A DNA stretch of 54,142 nt from Paludibacteraceae bacterium (GCA_017464025.1 JAFUEI010000048.1:1-54142); one strand, 5' to 3'; shown: positions 1-8,758, numbered from the stretch's first letter. The notes: generated by a model not told the origin, from the sequence alone. Numbers and translations are program-made.

Positions 1-292
1 GTAAGCCGCTCGGGCTCGGACTGACTCTTCCGCTTTCGCTACAGAGTCATTGTTGCCCTCGCGCTTACTCCTTTCAAAATCGCAAACATTCCGCTACCGC
101 TTCATTGGTTTGTGATTTTGGTGACCTCGCATGTTGCTCGGTTTTGCGGTAAGCCGCTCGGGCTCGGACTGACTCTTCCGCTTTCGCTACAGAGTCATTG
201 TTGCCCTCGCGCTTACTCCTTTCAAAATCGCAAACATTCCGCTTTCGCTTCATTGGTTTGTGATTTTGGTGACCTCGCATGTTGCTCGGTTT
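1..292. repeat. Two-copy 148-bp tandem repeat with internal hairpins
   Basis: Two near-identical copies follow each other with a 148-bp period (second copy starts at 149); the only clear internal difference is ccgctaccgc versus ccgctttcgc near 231-246. Each unit contains nested inverted repeats: GTAAGC pairs with GCTTAC, GGGC with GCCC and GACTCT with AGAGTC, forming one long imperfect hairpin; a second hairpin pairs CAAAATCGCAAAC with GTTTGTGATTTTG (12 of 13). The array is cut by the window start, so the true copy number is unknown. No gene is supported here: open frames through it are by-products of the repeat. Confidence 0.85.
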
Positions 293-295
293 AGA

Positions 296-322
296 GAAAC
301 AAAGCAGAACGGATGGTTCTGC
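296..322 (-). terminator. Rho-independent terminator of tRNA-Gly
   Basis: On the minus strand a 7-bp stem (GCAGAAC / GTTCTGC, loop catcc) is followed by TTTGTTTC. It lies just past the 3' end of tRNA-Gly and fits an intrinsic terminator. Confidence 0.7.
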
Positions 323-334
323 CTTACTTCTCAG

Positions 335-407
<73 letters not shown>

Positions 408-421
408 ATTATGTGTAAGAA

Positions 422-448
422 CACCCGCTTCCTTTCCGAAAGCGGGTG
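422..448 (-). terminator. Hairpin between invertase gene and tRNA-Gly
   Basis: A 9-bp perfect stem, CACCCGCTT / AAGCGGGTG, lies 74 bp past the invertase stop codon and is followed on the minus strand by TTCTTA. It could terminate the invertase transcript. It also overlaps the expected transcription start of tRNA-Gly, so its role is uncertain. Confidence 0.45.
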
Positions 449-480
449 CAAAAGTACTACAAGTTTTTGAACTGTGCAAA
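449..480 (-). promoter_or_regulatory. Promoter of tRNA-Gly
   Basis: Minus strand: TTTG (480-477), a 20-bp spacer, then TACTTTTG (456-449). This matches the Bacteroidetes sigma-ABfr consensus TTTG-N19-21-TAnnTTTG. Confidence 0.75.
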
Positions 481-521
481 TATTTCGGCAAAAAAAGTGC
501 GAAAAAGTGCAGTTTCTTTTC

Positions 522-1154
522 TCATGGTTGTTCGCCGGCGTGTAGGAGAGGTCTTTTATAGTATTCAATATCAATGAGGAAGCGGTAGAGGGTGGAGCGG
601 TGGACATGGAGGCGTTGGGCGATGTCGGACAGCGGAAGTCCCCTTCGGAGTGCTTTGAGGATATAGGTTTCCTTGCCGGTGAGCTTGTTGTGTTTGTTGC
701 GGCAACCCGGCATCCTGCCGATGTGCATGCCTTCTGCGCGCCGGCGGGCAAGTGCTTCTTTGGTGCGTTGGGAGATGAGGTTCCGCTCGATTTCGGCGGA
801 GAGTCCGAAGGCGAAGGCCAGCACTTTGGACTGTATGTCCTCACCGAGGCGGTAGTTGTCTTTGATGGTCCAGACGCGGCATTCCTTGTTCATGCAGATG
901 TTGAGGATTTCCATAATCATGAAGAGGCTGCGGCCGAGTCGGGAGAGTTCGGAGCAGATGATGATGTCGTTTTTCCGGATGCGCCGGAGGAGTTTGCCGA
1001 GCTGGCGTTTGCTGTAGTTTTTGGTGCCGGAGATGGTTTCTTCGATCCATCCGTCAATCCGGATATTCCGGTTTTCGCAGAAGCGGTTGATTTCGAAGCG
1101 CTGGTTTTCGATTGTCTGTTTGTCAGACGATACGCGGATGTAACCGTAAATCAT
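522..1154 (-). CDS. mpi: Master DNA invertase, Mpi-type serine recombinase
   Basis: 210-residue small serine recombinase of the resolvase/invertase family. The N-terminal catalytic domain has the YIRVSS motif with nucleophile Ser9, the conserved ELSRLGRS segment (about residues 69-76) and a long E helix containing FGLSAEIERNLISQRTKEAL; the C-terminus is a Hin-like helix-turn-helix (LSDIAQRLHVHRSTLYRFL). In Bacteroides such Mpi enzymes flip many invertible promoters, mainly of capsule loci, across the genome. I see no invertible segment next to it here, which fits a trans-acting enzyme. The family assignment is firm; orthology to Mpi is inferred from overall similarity and length (about 200 residues). 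No clear promoter is visible upstream. Confidence 0.88.
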   Translation of the reverse strand: MIYGYIRVSSDKQTIENQRFEINRFCENRNIRIDGWIEETISGTKNYSKRQLGKLLRRIRKNDIIICSELSRLGRSLFMIMEILNICMNKECRVWTIKDNYRLGEDIQSKVLAFAFGLSAEIERNLISQRTKEALARRRAEGMHIGRMPGCRNKHNKLTGKETYILKALRRGLPLSDIAQRLHVHRSTLYRFLIDIEYYKRPLLHAGEQP

Positions 1155-1242
1155 AGTGATGTTATTTTAAGGGTTAATATGCTCCCAAAACGCCAATGAG
1201 CGATTTGGGATTATGATATGGTTGTGGCATGATGCAACAAAA

Positions 1243-1266
1243 AAGGAAGCAGCAAGCTGCTTCCTT
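1243..1266 (-). terminator. Terminator downstream of asd
   Basis: A 10-bp perfect stem AAGGAAGCAG / CTGCTTCCTT with a 4-nt loop is followed on the minus strand by a run of T (TTTTTTGTTG includes stem end). It lies 30 bp past the asd stop codon. Confidence 0.8.
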
Positions 1267-1295
1267 GGTAGGGTGATATGCGGTTGCATGCGGAA

Positions 1296-2324
1296 TTACG
1301 GTCGGTCGGCGGCGAGCAGTTCTGCTATTTGCACGGCATTGAGTGCGGCCCCTTTGCGAATCTGGTCGCTGACGCACCAGAAGGCGAGTGAGTTCGGGTT
1401 GCTGAGGTCGGCGCGTACGCGTCCGACAAAGACCTCGTCGCGTCCGGAGAGGAAGAGAGGCATGGGGTAGGGCAGGTCGGCGGTGTCGCGTGCGGCGGCT
1501 TTGGCGGGTTCGTCGATAAGGCGGCAACCGTCGGCATGGCGGAAAGCTTCGCGTGCGGCGGCGACGCTGACGGGCTGTTCGGTCTCGACCCAGATGCTCT
1601 CGGAGTGGGCGCGAAGGGAGGGTACGCGCACGCAGGTGGCACTGACCCGGATGTCGGAGTGCATGATTTTGCGGGTCTCGTGGTACATCTTCATCTCTTC
1701 CTTGGTATAGTCGTTGTCGGTGAAGACATCGATATGGGGGATGAGGTTGAAGGCGAGCTGCCACATGAACTTGTCCACAGTGGGCTGTTCGCCGGCGAGG
1801 ACCTGGCGGTATTGCGTCTCAAGTTCTTTCATCGCCTGGGCACCGGCTCCGGAAGCGGCCTGATAGGTGCTCACGTGGACGCGGCGGATGTGGGAGATGT
1901 TTTCGATAGCCTGCAGGGCGACGACCATCTGGATGGTGGTGCAGTTGGGGTTGGCGATGATGCCGCGGGTGCAGAAGCGGACATCGCCGGCATTGACTTC
2001 GGGCACGACAAGGGGTACGTCGGCATCCATGCGGAAGGCGCTGGAGTTGTCGATCATGACGGCACCGAAGCGGGTGATGTCGGCGGCATACTCGCGGCTG
2101 ACAGAGGCTCCAGCGGAGGTGAATACGATGTCGAGCCCCTGGAAGAGGTTGCCGTGCTGCAGCAGTTGTACCGTGATGTCGTTTCCGCGGAACGAATAGT
2201 GCGTGCCCGCACTGCGGCTTGAGCCGAAGAGACGGAGTCCGTCAACAGGGAAATTGCGCTCTGCGAGCACCTTGAGCAACTCCTGCCCGACGGCGCCGCT
2301 GGCTCCTACGATAGCTATATTCAT
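1296..2324 (-). CDS. asd: Aspartate-semialdehyde dehydrogenase
   Basis: 342 residues, normal length for the family. Converts aspartyl phosphate to aspartate semialdehyde with NADPH, the branch point for lysine, diaminopimelate, threonine and methionine synthesis in the cytoplasm. The N-terminal Rossmann motif GASGAVG (7-13), the catalytic cysteine in NPNCTT (Cys128) and the conserved [11 protein letters not shown] segment with catalytic histidine are all visible. The start codon is placed directly before the nucleotide-binding fold. The upstream CPBP gene ends 39 bp before it on the same strand, so the two may be cotranscribed; a terminator follows. Confidence 0.96.
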   Translation of the reverse strand: MNIAIVGASGAVGQELLKVLAERNFPVDGLRLFGSSRSAGTHYSFRGNDITVQLLQHGNLFQGLDIVFTSAGASVSREYAADITRFGAVMIDNSSAFRMDADVPLVVPEVNAGDVRFCTRGIIANPNCTTIQMVVALQAIENISHIRRVHVSTYQAASGAGAQAMKELETQYRQVLAGEQPTVDKFMWQLAFNLIPHIDVFTDNDYTKEEMKMYHETRKIMHSDIRVSATCVRVPSLRAHSESIWVETEQPVSVAAAREAFRHADGCRLIDEPAKAAARDTADLPYPMPLFLSGRDEVFVGRVRADLSNPNSLAFWCVSDQIRKGAALNAVQIAELLAADRP

Positions 2325-2363
2325 AATGTGTACAGTTGGTTACGTTATTGTTGAAGCGGGCAA

Positions 2364-3323
2364 CTATGCGCTGGCAAACAGATGGAGGAGTCCCATAATC
2401 TCCATCATGAAGGCGATGCCGAGATGGGCGCATACGCCTCCCCATATATGTTTGGTCTTATAAGCCAGAATGCCGAGCAGATAGCCCCCGAAGATAGCGC
2501 TGACGCTTTCGAGACAGGGTTTGCCGAAATGGACGGTGCAATAATAGACGCACATGGGCAGCACGGCGCGAGGGCCGAGGATAGCCGTCATGCCGATGAC
2601 CATGGCACCGCGGAAGAAGACCTCCGTGGTGATGAAATCGAGCCCGTAGCAGGTCTCGAAGAGGGCGGTGACGGCCCACATAGGCCAGCCGAACGCGCCC
2701 TCGCAGTAGTCGGGGCGGAAGCGGGGGTAGTAGGCCTGAAAATCGGGGAGGAAAGAAGCGGCCGCCACGAAGGGGAGGATGAAGAGGAGTGCGGTGAGAT
2801 AGACGGGCACGTGCCGCGAACGGCGGCATAGACCGTAGAGACCTTCGATGCGGCGGTCGAAGATATATTTGTAGATGGCGAGGGGCAGCATGACGAGCAC
2901 GATGCCATCGAAATAGAGCCACAGCCAGGTGAGATAATAGCGGTCGGTGGGGTTGAGTGAGAGCGAGCGGAAGAAGTCGTTGTAGAGGCGATAGCCCATC
3001 GTGAACGACATGAGGAAGATGAAGAAGGCCGGCTTGAGATAGAAAGCCGGGCGGCGGAGCGGCGCATGCTCTTTGCGGATGAGCAGGTTGGGGATGGCGA
3101 CCAGCATATAGACGCAATAGAAGAAGACGGGCATCGCCCACCAGCTCATGCCGTTGCGGAAGAGGGGTATCACCCAGCGGCTGTAGCCCCCGAGCGGGTA
3201 GGCCAGCACGACGAGGGTGGCCGCCACGAGTGCGGCCCAGCCGTAGGCAAAGGGATTCCAGTCCTCCCGGACGAAACTGACCACGTCGGCCAGCAGCTCT
3301 TTGATGTCGGCAAGAAGTTTCAT
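2364..3323 (-). CDS. CPBP-family intramembrane metalloprotease-like protein
   Basis: 319-residue polytopic membrane protein with about eight hydrophobic segments. The second half has the three CPBP/Rce1 signatures: TEVFFRG (Glu and Arg of EExxxR), TVHFGKP (FxxxH-type) and AHLGIAFMME. The second glutamate of the EE pair is kept but the first is Thr. Family members are prenyl-protein-endopeptidase relatives; their bacterial substrates are mostly unknown. The start is taken at MKLLADIK rather than five codons upstream because the putative promoter box lies only about 55 bp away. Lies upstream of asd on the same strand. Function is inferred from the family only. Confidence 0.8.
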   Translation of the reverse strand: MKLLADIKELLADVVSFVREDWNPFAYGWAALVAATLVVLAYPLGGYSRWVIPLFRNGMSWWAMPVFFYCVYMLVAIPNLLIRKEHAPLRRPAFYLKPAFFIFLMSFTMGYRLYNDFFRSLSLNPTDRYYLTWLWLYFDGIVLVMLPLAIYKYIFDRRIEGLYGLCRRSRHVPVYLTALLFILPFVAAASFLPDFQAYYPRFRPDYCEGAFGWPMWAVTALFETCYGLDFITTEVFFRGAMVIGMTAILGPRAVLPMCVYYCTVHFGKPCLESVSAIFGGYLLGILAYKTKHIWGGVCAHLGIAFMMEIMGLLHLFASA

Positions 3324-3377
3324 GACGGTGTGATGCACTTATGAGGAGCGCGGCATGCGGTTTCTTCAAAGGCGGTG

Positions 3378-3385
3378 CAAAAATA
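3378..3385 (-). promoter_or_regulatory. Probable -7 box for the CPBP gene
   Basis: Minus-strand TATTTTTG fits the TAnnTTTG consensus. No good -33 box lies 19-21 bp upstream, so support is moderate. Confidence 0.45.
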
Positions 3386-3729
3386 CAAATAATTGTTGAA
3401 TTGTGGAATTGTTGAGTTGATGAATTGTTGAACTGCGGACTTTTGTATGCCTGTGCTCTTTTGTATATGGAAGAGGGTACACGACATGAGTCGGTACAAA
3501 TTTTCTGCAAGGATACCATTTTCTTTGACGTTTGCAAGAAAAATCATTGATTTCTGACAGGAAGGTACAGATTTATTTGCGTTTGTGCCAAGATTTCCGT
3601 AATTTTGCGGCAAATTTGGAAAAGTATGTCCCGAGCTACACAAAATACTATCTCCTGGCAGGTGTGTTGTGTAGGAGCATTCGCACAGCGTACAGGTTTG
3701 TATTACCAGCGTGCCGTTTATCTTTATGA
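3386..3729. other. Gene-free AT-rich spacer
   Basis: Starts with a short degenerate repeat based on TTGTTGAATTG (about 3391-3436), a common type of filler between Bacteroidetes genes. A minus-strand open frame crosses this stretch but has no start signal, no recognisable domain and odd composition. I see no supported gene. Confidence 0.6.
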
Positions 3730-3936
3730 TATAGGGCACTTCTAAAAATTCCACGTTTTTAGTTAAGCCCGTTTAGTTAATTAATTTGGCACTTTTATAC
3801 TGCTTTTGGGTTTCTCTCGGTATCTTGCTGACTTTCATTCAGTCACAATGCCCGCATTGCTCCATCAATTAAGCCAGCAATCTACTCGAGATAAATCCCA
3901 AAATCAGCATAAAGCAATTTTTAGAAGCGCCCTATA
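3730..3936. mobile_element. MITE-like element with 21-bp terminal inverted repeats
   Basis: The ends match as inverted repeats over 21 bp with a single mismatch (TATAGGGCACTTCTAAAAAT at the left, its complement with GCG for GTG at the right). Inside, a second pair of arms is also inverted: TTTATACTGCTTTTGGG near 3795 against CCCAAAATCAGCATAAA near 3899, extending through TCTCG/CGAGA. There is no coding frame. Flanks are TA on both sides, which could be a TA target duplication. This is the expected structure of a non-autonomous insertion-sequence derivative; the parent element is not in the window. Confidence 0.75.
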
Positions 3937-4270
3937 CTTAAACAAGAATTAGAAACAAAATAATTGCCTATGGCATAAAACAACCGACAAACAATATAAA
4001 TATAGCGTTATAAGCCGAGACTTGATTACTTGAAATCTGGGAAATTTCAGTAATTATCACTAATACTTCAAGCAAGGTTTATGTACGCTCACGTAATGCG
4101 TGAGTTTTTAGTGCGTAAGTTTGAATACATAAGGTTAAGTCTAGGACCTCAGAAAATCAAATGAAGCGAACGAAAGTTCACGCTATTTTTATGTCCATAT
4201 CCGGCAAGCAACAATTCCTAAGAGGAAAGAACAAATCATTTATATTCATCAAATTAAATCAAAAACAACA
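3937..4270. other. Spacer with one hairpin, otherwise featureless
   Basis: AT-rich leader before the leucine-rich protein gene. Apart from one terminator-like hairpin near 4088 I see no gene and no convincing Bacteroidetes promoter; the gene's promoter is therefore unassigned. Confidence 0.5.
4088..4109 (+). terminator. Terminator-like hairpin
   Basis: CTCACG / CGTGAG 6-bp stem with loop TAATG followed by TTTTT. No gene ends nearby on this strand, so it may be a relic or belong to a small transcript. Confidence 0.4.
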
Positions 4271-4852
4271 ATGAAACAACATTTCTTTTCAGCAGTCGTT
4301 TCACTGCTATTTTGTGCCGTTACCCTGCACGCTTCCGACACAAGTGTGGACGGCATCTGGTATGATTTCGACAACAGCAATCTCACCGCTACGGTCACGT
4401 ATAAGGGAAGCATCTATCAGGGGAGCGGCTACGAAACCTATTACATTGGATATACGGGTGCGGTCGTCATTCCCGAGACGGTAATGTATCAAGGAACTAC
4501 CTACACTGTGACAAGTATTGGAGACTCAGCCTTCTTTCGGTGCGCCGGTCTGACCTCCATCTATAATTATGGCGAGCAGCCTGTCAGTCTGGAGGGCAAA
4601 GAAGACGTCTTTACCGATGTGGACAAGTCGGCTTGCACGCTCTATGTGCCGGCCAAGTCCTTGGCGTTGTACAAGGACGCTACAGAGTGGAAGGACTTCC
4701 TTCTTGAGGCTATCAACGGCGTGCCCACCGGCCTTGACGAGGCCTCTGGCGACGTACAGGGCGCTCCGCGGAAGGTGATGGAGAACGGCGAGGTGCGGAT
4801 TGTGATGCCCGACGGGAAGCGATACGGTCTCACCGGCTGCGAGGTGAGGTAG
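4271..4852 (+). CDS. Small secreted leucine-rich (BspA-like) protein
   Basis: 193 residues. Begins with a clear signal peptide (hydrophobic core FSAVVSLLFCAVTLHA). Residues about 60-100 contain one BspA-type leucine-rich unit (VTSIGDSAFFRCAGLTSI), followed by the segment TLYVPAKSLALYKDATEW, which in this family caps the repeat array. The last 25 residues (GEVRIVMPDGKRYGLTG) resemble the C-terminal tail of many Prevotella secreted proteins. Typical BspA-like proteins have many repeats; this one has only one or two, so it looks like a minimal or shrunken relative. Role probably surface or periplasmic; no enzyme function is implied. Confidence 0.75.
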   Translation: MKQHFFSAVVSLLFCAVTLHASDTSVDGIWYDFDNSNLTATVTYKGSIYQGSGYETYYIGYTGAVVIPETVMYQGTTYTVTSIGDSAFFRCAGLTSIYNYGEQPVSLEGKEDVFTDVDKSACTLYVPAKSLALYKDATEWKDFLLEAINGVPTGLDEASGDVQGAPRKVMENGEVRIVMPDGKRYGLTGCEVR

Positions 4853-4912
4853 GCGTGGCCGTCAGAGCCCCCCAGCCCCCTGTTCCGGCAATACGGGTGT
4901 GCGTATCTACAA

Positions 4913-4944
4913 TTTTACCGTTTCAATAAATTGTTGTACCTTTG
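4913..4944 (+). promoter_or_regulatory. Probable promoter of panD-tgt-lptF
   Basis: TACCTTTG (4937-4944) is a good -7 box; the -33 position 20 bp upstream reads TTTT, one mismatch from TTTG. Confidence 0.6.
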
Positions 4945-4983
4945 CGCTCGATATTGGTTGTATGCTAAAAGATTGTCAGAATC

Positions 4984-5334
4984 ATGTTTCTTACCATACT
5001 GAAATCGAAGATTCACCGTGTTACGGTGACGGAGGCTAACCTTGAGTATATCGGGAGCATCACGATAGACGAAGACCTGATGGATGCCGCCGGCATCTGT
5101 CAAGGCGAGAAGGTGAGCGTGGTGGACAACACCAACGGTGCCCGCCTTGAGACCTACACCATACCGGGCCGTCGCGGGTCGGGCTGCATCTGCATGAACG
5201 GAGCGGCCGCCCACCTGATACATCCGGGGGACACCGTGATAATCATGGCGTACGCCCTGATGACGCCCGAAGAGGCGCGGAGCTTCCGGCCGAGTATCGT
5301 CTTCCCCGAGAACAACAGGATAGTGACCCGATGA
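4984..5334 (+). CDS. panD: Aspartate 1-decarboxylase (pantothenate synthesis)
   Basis: 116 residues, normal length. Makes beta-alanine from aspartate for pantothenate and coenzyme A. It is a self-processing pyruvoyl enzyme: the cleavage site Gly24-Ser25 is present in YIGSITID, along with the conserved Lys9, the N-A-A-A region ([13 protein letters not shown]) and the class motif [13 protein letters not shown]. The stop codon overlaps the start of tgt by 4 bp (ATGA), so the two are translationally coupled. Confidence 0.96.
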   Translation: MFLTILKSKIHRVTVTEANLEYIGSITIDEDLMDAAGICQGEKVSVVDNTNGARLETYTIPGRRGSGCICMNGAAAHLIHPGDTVIIMAYALMTPEEARSFRPSIVFPENNRIVTR

Positions 5335-6464
5335 GTTTTTTTGACCTTCAGCATACCGACCCGAACAGCGCGGCCCGTGCGGGGGTGGTGCATACCGACC
5401 ACGGCGAGATACAGACGCCTATCTTCATGCCGGTAGGCACCGTGGGGACCGTGAAGGGCATCCACTTCCGCGACCTGCGCGACGACATCCATGCCCAGAT
5501 AATCCTTGGCAATACCTACCACCTGTATCTGCGTCCCGGGACGGAGATACTCAACCATGCGGGTGGTCTGCACCGCTTTGAGGGCTGGGAGCGGCCTATC
5601 CTGACGGACTCGGGCGGCTATCAGGTGTTCTCGCTGACGAGCCTGAGGAAGATGAGCGAAGAGGGTGTGCATTTCTCGTCGCATATAGACGGCCGCAAGC
5701 TGTTCTTCACGCCGGAGAACGTGATGGACATAGAGCGGCTGATAGGTGCTGACATCATGATGGCTTTCGACGAGTGTACGCCCGGCACGGCCGACTACCG
5801 GTATGCGAAGACGTCGATGGAGCGTACCCACCGCTGGTTGGACCGCTGCATTGCGCGCTTTGACAGCACCGAGGACCTGTACGGCTATCGGCAGCACCTC
5901 TTCCCAATAGTGCAGGGGTGCGTCTATACGGACCTGAGACAGGAGGCAGCGAAACGCCTCACCGACCTTGACAGGGACGGCTATGCCATCGGCGGATTAG
6001 CCGTAGGCGAACCCGAGGAGAAGATGTATGAGATGATAGAGGTGGTGAACGACATCCTGCCCAAGCAGAAGCCCCGCTACCTGATGGGTGTGGGCACGCC
6101 GTGGAACATCCTCAACGCGATAGAGCGCGGCGTGGATATGTTCGACTGCGTGATGCCGACCCGCAACGGCAGGAACGGGATGATATTCACATGGAACGGC
6201 GTGATGAACATGCGCAACCGGAAATGGGAGGACGACTTTACGGAGTTGGACCCGACGGGAACGAGTTTTGTGGACCACGCCTATACACGGGCCTATGTGC
6301 GTCACCTGATACATGCCGAAGAGATGCTGGGCTTGGAGATACTCTCGCTGCACAATCTGGCCTTCTACCTGCAGCTTGTGGGCCAGGCCCGCGAGCACAT
6401 CCTTGCCGGCGACTTCAAAGCCTGGAAAGACAGCATGCTGCCCGTGCTGAAACAGCGCATGTAA
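5331..6464 (+). CDS. tgt: Queuine tRNA-ribosyltransferase (TGT)
   Basis: 377 residues. Exchanges guanine 34 for a queuine precursor in tRNAs with GUN anticodons. The TIM-barrel substrate motif [12 protein letters not shown] (Asp93) and the nucleophile region [15 protein letters not shown] (Asp near 271) are intact. The usual C-terminal zinc site CxCxxC is absent: where it should be the sequence reads [17 protein letters not shown] with no cysteine, although the flanking [24 protein letters not shown] helix is normal. This suggests a zinc-free variant. Coupled to panD and followed by the lptF/G-type gene 34 bp later. Confidence 0.95.
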   Translation: MSFFDLQHTDPNSAARAGVVHTDHGEIQTPIFMPVGTVGTVKGIHFRDLRDDIHAQIILGNTYHLYLRPGTEILNHAGGLHRFEGWERPILTDSGGYQVFSLTSLRKMSEEGVHFSSHIDGRKLFFTPENVMDIERLIGADIMMAFDECTPGTADYRYAKTSMERTHRWLDRCIARFDSTEDLYGYRQHLFPIVQGCVYTDLRQEAAKRLTDLDRDGYAIGGLAVGEPEEKMYEMIEVVNDILPKQKPRYLMGVGTPWNILNAIERGVDMFDCVMPTRNGRNGMIFTWNGVMNMRNRKWEDDFTELDPTGTSFVDHAYTRAYVRHLIHAEEMLGLEILSLHNLAFYLQLVGQAREHILAGDFKAWKDSMLPVLKQRM

Positions 6465-6498
6465 AAACAACCTTCTGCAACCTTCCGCCCCCTGAGCC

Positions 6499-7575
6499 AT
6501 GCTCAAGCGCATCGACCGGTATATTATACGTAAGTTTCTGGGGACCTATTTATTCTCCATCGTACTCGTCATGCTGGTGGCTATCGTGTTCGACCTGACC
6601 GAGAAGGCGGACATGTTCTACGACAACCAGGTGCCGCTTCGGGAGGTGATACTGGACTACTACTTCAACTTCATTCCCTACTACATGAATATGTTCAGCC
6701 AGCTGTTCATATTCATCTCGGTGATATACTTCACGACCAAGCTGGCGGGCAACTCGGAGATTATCGCCATGCTGGCGGCGGGCATGAGTTTCCGCAGGCT
6801 GATGCTGCCTTATTTCCTCTCGGCCCTGCTGCTGTTTCTGTTCACCTTCTGGATGGGCGGTTACGTGATACCTCCGGCGACGGGGAAGCTGCTGTCGTTT
6901 GAGGACAAGTACGTCAAGAAGTTCAAGAGCGAGAACGCCCGGAACATACAGATGCAGGTGGAGCCGGGCACGGTGCTGTATATCGAGTCGTTCCAGATTC
7001 GCACGAAGTCGGGCTACCGCGCCTCGCTTGAGCATTTCGAGGGGAAGACACTGCGGACGCGCATCACGGCCGACCGCATCAAATATGACTCGGCTTACTG
7101 CTGGCATTTGGAGAAATACACCCGTCGCGACTTCTACGGCCTGAAGGAAGACGTCGTGCAGGGGGCGCGGTTGGACACCATCATCCGTCTCACACCGGAC
7201 GAGCTGTTTGTGACGGCGGAGGAGGCGCAGCAGATGACGAACACGGAGCTGCGGCACTATATGGAGACGCAGCGGCAACGGGGAACGGGTAACATAGAGG
7301 CCTTTGAGGCAGAGTGGTGGAAACGCTGGGCCTCGCCTGTGGGGGCTTTCATCATGACACTGCTCGGCGTGTCGCTCTCTTCGCGCAAGGTGAGGGGCGG
7401 CATGGGCAAGAACCTCGGCGTGGGCATCACCCTCTCGGCGCTGTATATCCTCTTCTCGACAGTGAGCACGACCTTCTCCGTCTCGGGCGTGATGTCGCCC
7501 TTCATGGCGGTGTGGATTCCGAACTTTGTGTTCCTTGCCATCGGCATCGTACTCTATCTGAGGACACCCAAGTAA
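6499..7575 (+). CDS. LptF/LptG-family permease (YjgP/YjgQ)
   Basis: 358-residue inner-membrane protein. Three hydrophobic helices at the N-terminus (FLGTYLFSIVLVMLVAIVFD, the 70-90 region, the 108-130 region), a beta-rich periplasmic domain (about 135-260) and three helices at the end match the LptF/LptG fold. These proteins form the transmembrane part of the LptB2FG ATP-driven lipopolysaccharide extractor. The sequence does not decide between LptF and LptG. Probably in one operon with panD and tgt. It converges with the chromate-type transporter genes without an obvious terminator between. Confidence 0.9.
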   Translation: MLKRIDRYIIRKFLGTYLFSIVLVMLVAIVFDLTEKADMFYDNQVPLREVILDYYFNFIPYYMNMFSQLFIFISVIYFTTKLAGNSEIIAMLAAGMSFRRLMLPYFLSALLLFLFTFWMGGYVIPPATGKLLSFEDKYVKKFKSENARNIQMQVEPGTVLYIESFQIRTKSGYRASLEHFEGKTLRTRITADRIKYDSAYCWHLEKYTRRDFYGLKEDVVQGARLDTIIRLTPDELFVTAEEAQQMTNTELRHYMETQRQRGTGNIEAFEAEWWKRWASPVGAFIMTLLGVSLSSRKVRGGMGKNLGVGITLSALYILFSTVSTTFSVSGVMSPFMAVWIPNFVFLAIGIVLYLRTPK

Positions 7576-7628
7576 ATTAAAAAGGCAGGGCGCGGGTTAC
7601 GGAAGGTGGTAGAGTGCGGAGTGTGGTG

Positions 7629-8156
7629 TTACAGTCCGTAGATGAGCCAGCCGGCGGCACCGCTGAGGCAGATGAGCAGGATGGGATGGAGACGGAAGAA
7701 GAGGGTACCTGCGAAGACGGCCGCGAAAAGGAGCCAGCTCCACGCATCGATGAAGTTGTCGGGCGTCATGAGCACGAGCGCCGCGGCGGCAATGAGCCCG
7801 ACCACCACATAGCGCAGTCCGCGCATCACGCCTTTGGCGTAGCGATTCTCTTTCAGGCGGAAATAGAGCCTGCACAGCACATACATAATGATGAGCGAGG
7901 GGAGTATGAGAGCGAACGTGGCCAGTGCCGCGCCCGCCACCGAGCCAGTGGCGGTATAGCCGACATAGGTGGCGGCATTGATGCCTATCGGTCCGGGGGT
8001 CATCTGGGAGACGGCCACCATGTCGGTGAACTCCTGCGGCGAGAGCCAGCCGTAGTGTGCCGTCTCGTGCTGAATGAGCGAGAGGATGGCATAGCCTCCG
8101 CCGAAGCCGAAGAGGCCAATCTTGAAGAAAGAGAGAAAGAGCCAGATCCAGGTCAT
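7629..8156 (-). CDS. chrA: Chromate transporter family, second half (short chain)
   Basis: 175-residue single-domain CHR protein with about five membrane helices. The signature FFKIGLFGFGGGYAILSLI at residues 8-26 and the MTPGPIGINAATYVGY motif (about 55-70) are typical of ChrA. Short-chain CHR proteins work as pairs of oppositely oriented subunits; the upstream neighbour is the partner and overlaps it by 4 bp. The family includes chromate/sulfate exporters but many members have unknown anion specificity, so chromate export is a family-level inference. Confidence 0.88.
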   Translation of the reverse strand: MTWIWLFLSFFKIGLFGFGGGYAILSLIQHETAHYGWLSPQEFTDMVAVSQMTPGPIGINAATYVGYTATGSVAGAALATFALILPSLIIMYVLCRLYFRLKENRYAKGVMRGLRYVVVGLIAAAALVLMTPDNFIDAWSWLLFAAVFAGTLFFRLHPILLICLSGAAGWLIYGL

Positions 8157-8758
8157 CGGTGTGTCCTCCTTTGCTGACAGATGGTGACGGCGAGTGCGGC
8201 CACGATGGTGAAGGCGATGATGATGACAGGCGAGAGTCCTGCGAGCCAGATGAGCAGTGCCGCCGCCACAGGAATCAGCATCAGCAGCCAGCTGACGGCA
8301 ATATCGCGTCGGGTTCCCTGCGTTTGCATCAGACCGGCACTGCGTGCCATCTTCCAGAGGGGGGCGGCAATAAGAGCGACCACGGCAGGGCGTATGCCCT
8401 TGAAAACGGCCTCGACGGCGGGCATCTCACGGAAACGGGTGAAGACGGCCGCGATGAGCAGGATGATGGTGAACGAGGGGAGGACGCTGCCCAGTACGGC
8501 GGCAAAGACACCTGCATAGCCTCGCAGCTTGTAGCCGATGAAGAAGGCAGTGTTGACGGCCATGACCCCCGGAGCGGACTGGGCGAGAGCGAGCATGTTG
8601 AGAAACTCGTCGTCGTGCATCCAGCACTTCTTCTCCACCACTTCTTCACGGACGAGCGGAATCATGGCGTAGCCTCCGCCGAGCGTGAAGGCGCCTATCT
8701 TGAGGAAGCTGAAGAACAGCTCCGTGAGTGCGGGCTGAGGGGACGGGGAGGGGGTCAT
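8153..8758 (-). CDS. chrA: Chromate transporter family, first half (short chain)
   Basis: 201-residue CHR domain protein. LFFSFLKIGAFTLGGGYAMI near the N-terminus and the QSAPGVMAVNTAFFIGYKLRG segment are diagnostic. About six hydrophobic segments follow. Its stop overlaps the start of the second CHR gene and its start overlaps the stop of the lytic transglycosylase gene (ATGA each time), so all three are translationally coupled. Confidence 0.88.
   Translation of the reverse strand: MTPSPSPQPALTELFFSFLKIGAFTLGGGYAMIPLVREEVVEKKCWMHDDEFLNMLALAQSAPGVMAVNTAFFIGYKLRGYAGVFAAVLGSVLPSFTIILLIAAVFTRFREMPAVEAVFKGIRPAVVALIAAPLWKMARSAGLMQTQGTRRDIAVSWLLMLIPVAAALLIWLAGLSPVIIIAFTIVAALAVTICQQRRTHR

Noticed and set aside
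1-292. CRISPR array
   Set aside because: Only two 148-bp units without short repeats and unique spacers; no cas genes.
522-1154. Local invertible promoter flanked by inverted repeats next to the invertase
   Set aside because: I found no matching inverted-repeat pair around a promoter near this gene; Mpi-type enzymes act at distant sites.
3320-3754. 144-codon minus-strand frame in the spacer before the CPBP gene
   Set aside because: It overlaps the CPBP start, has no domain, contains the TTGTTGAATTG filler repeat and lacks a promoter; it looks like chance.
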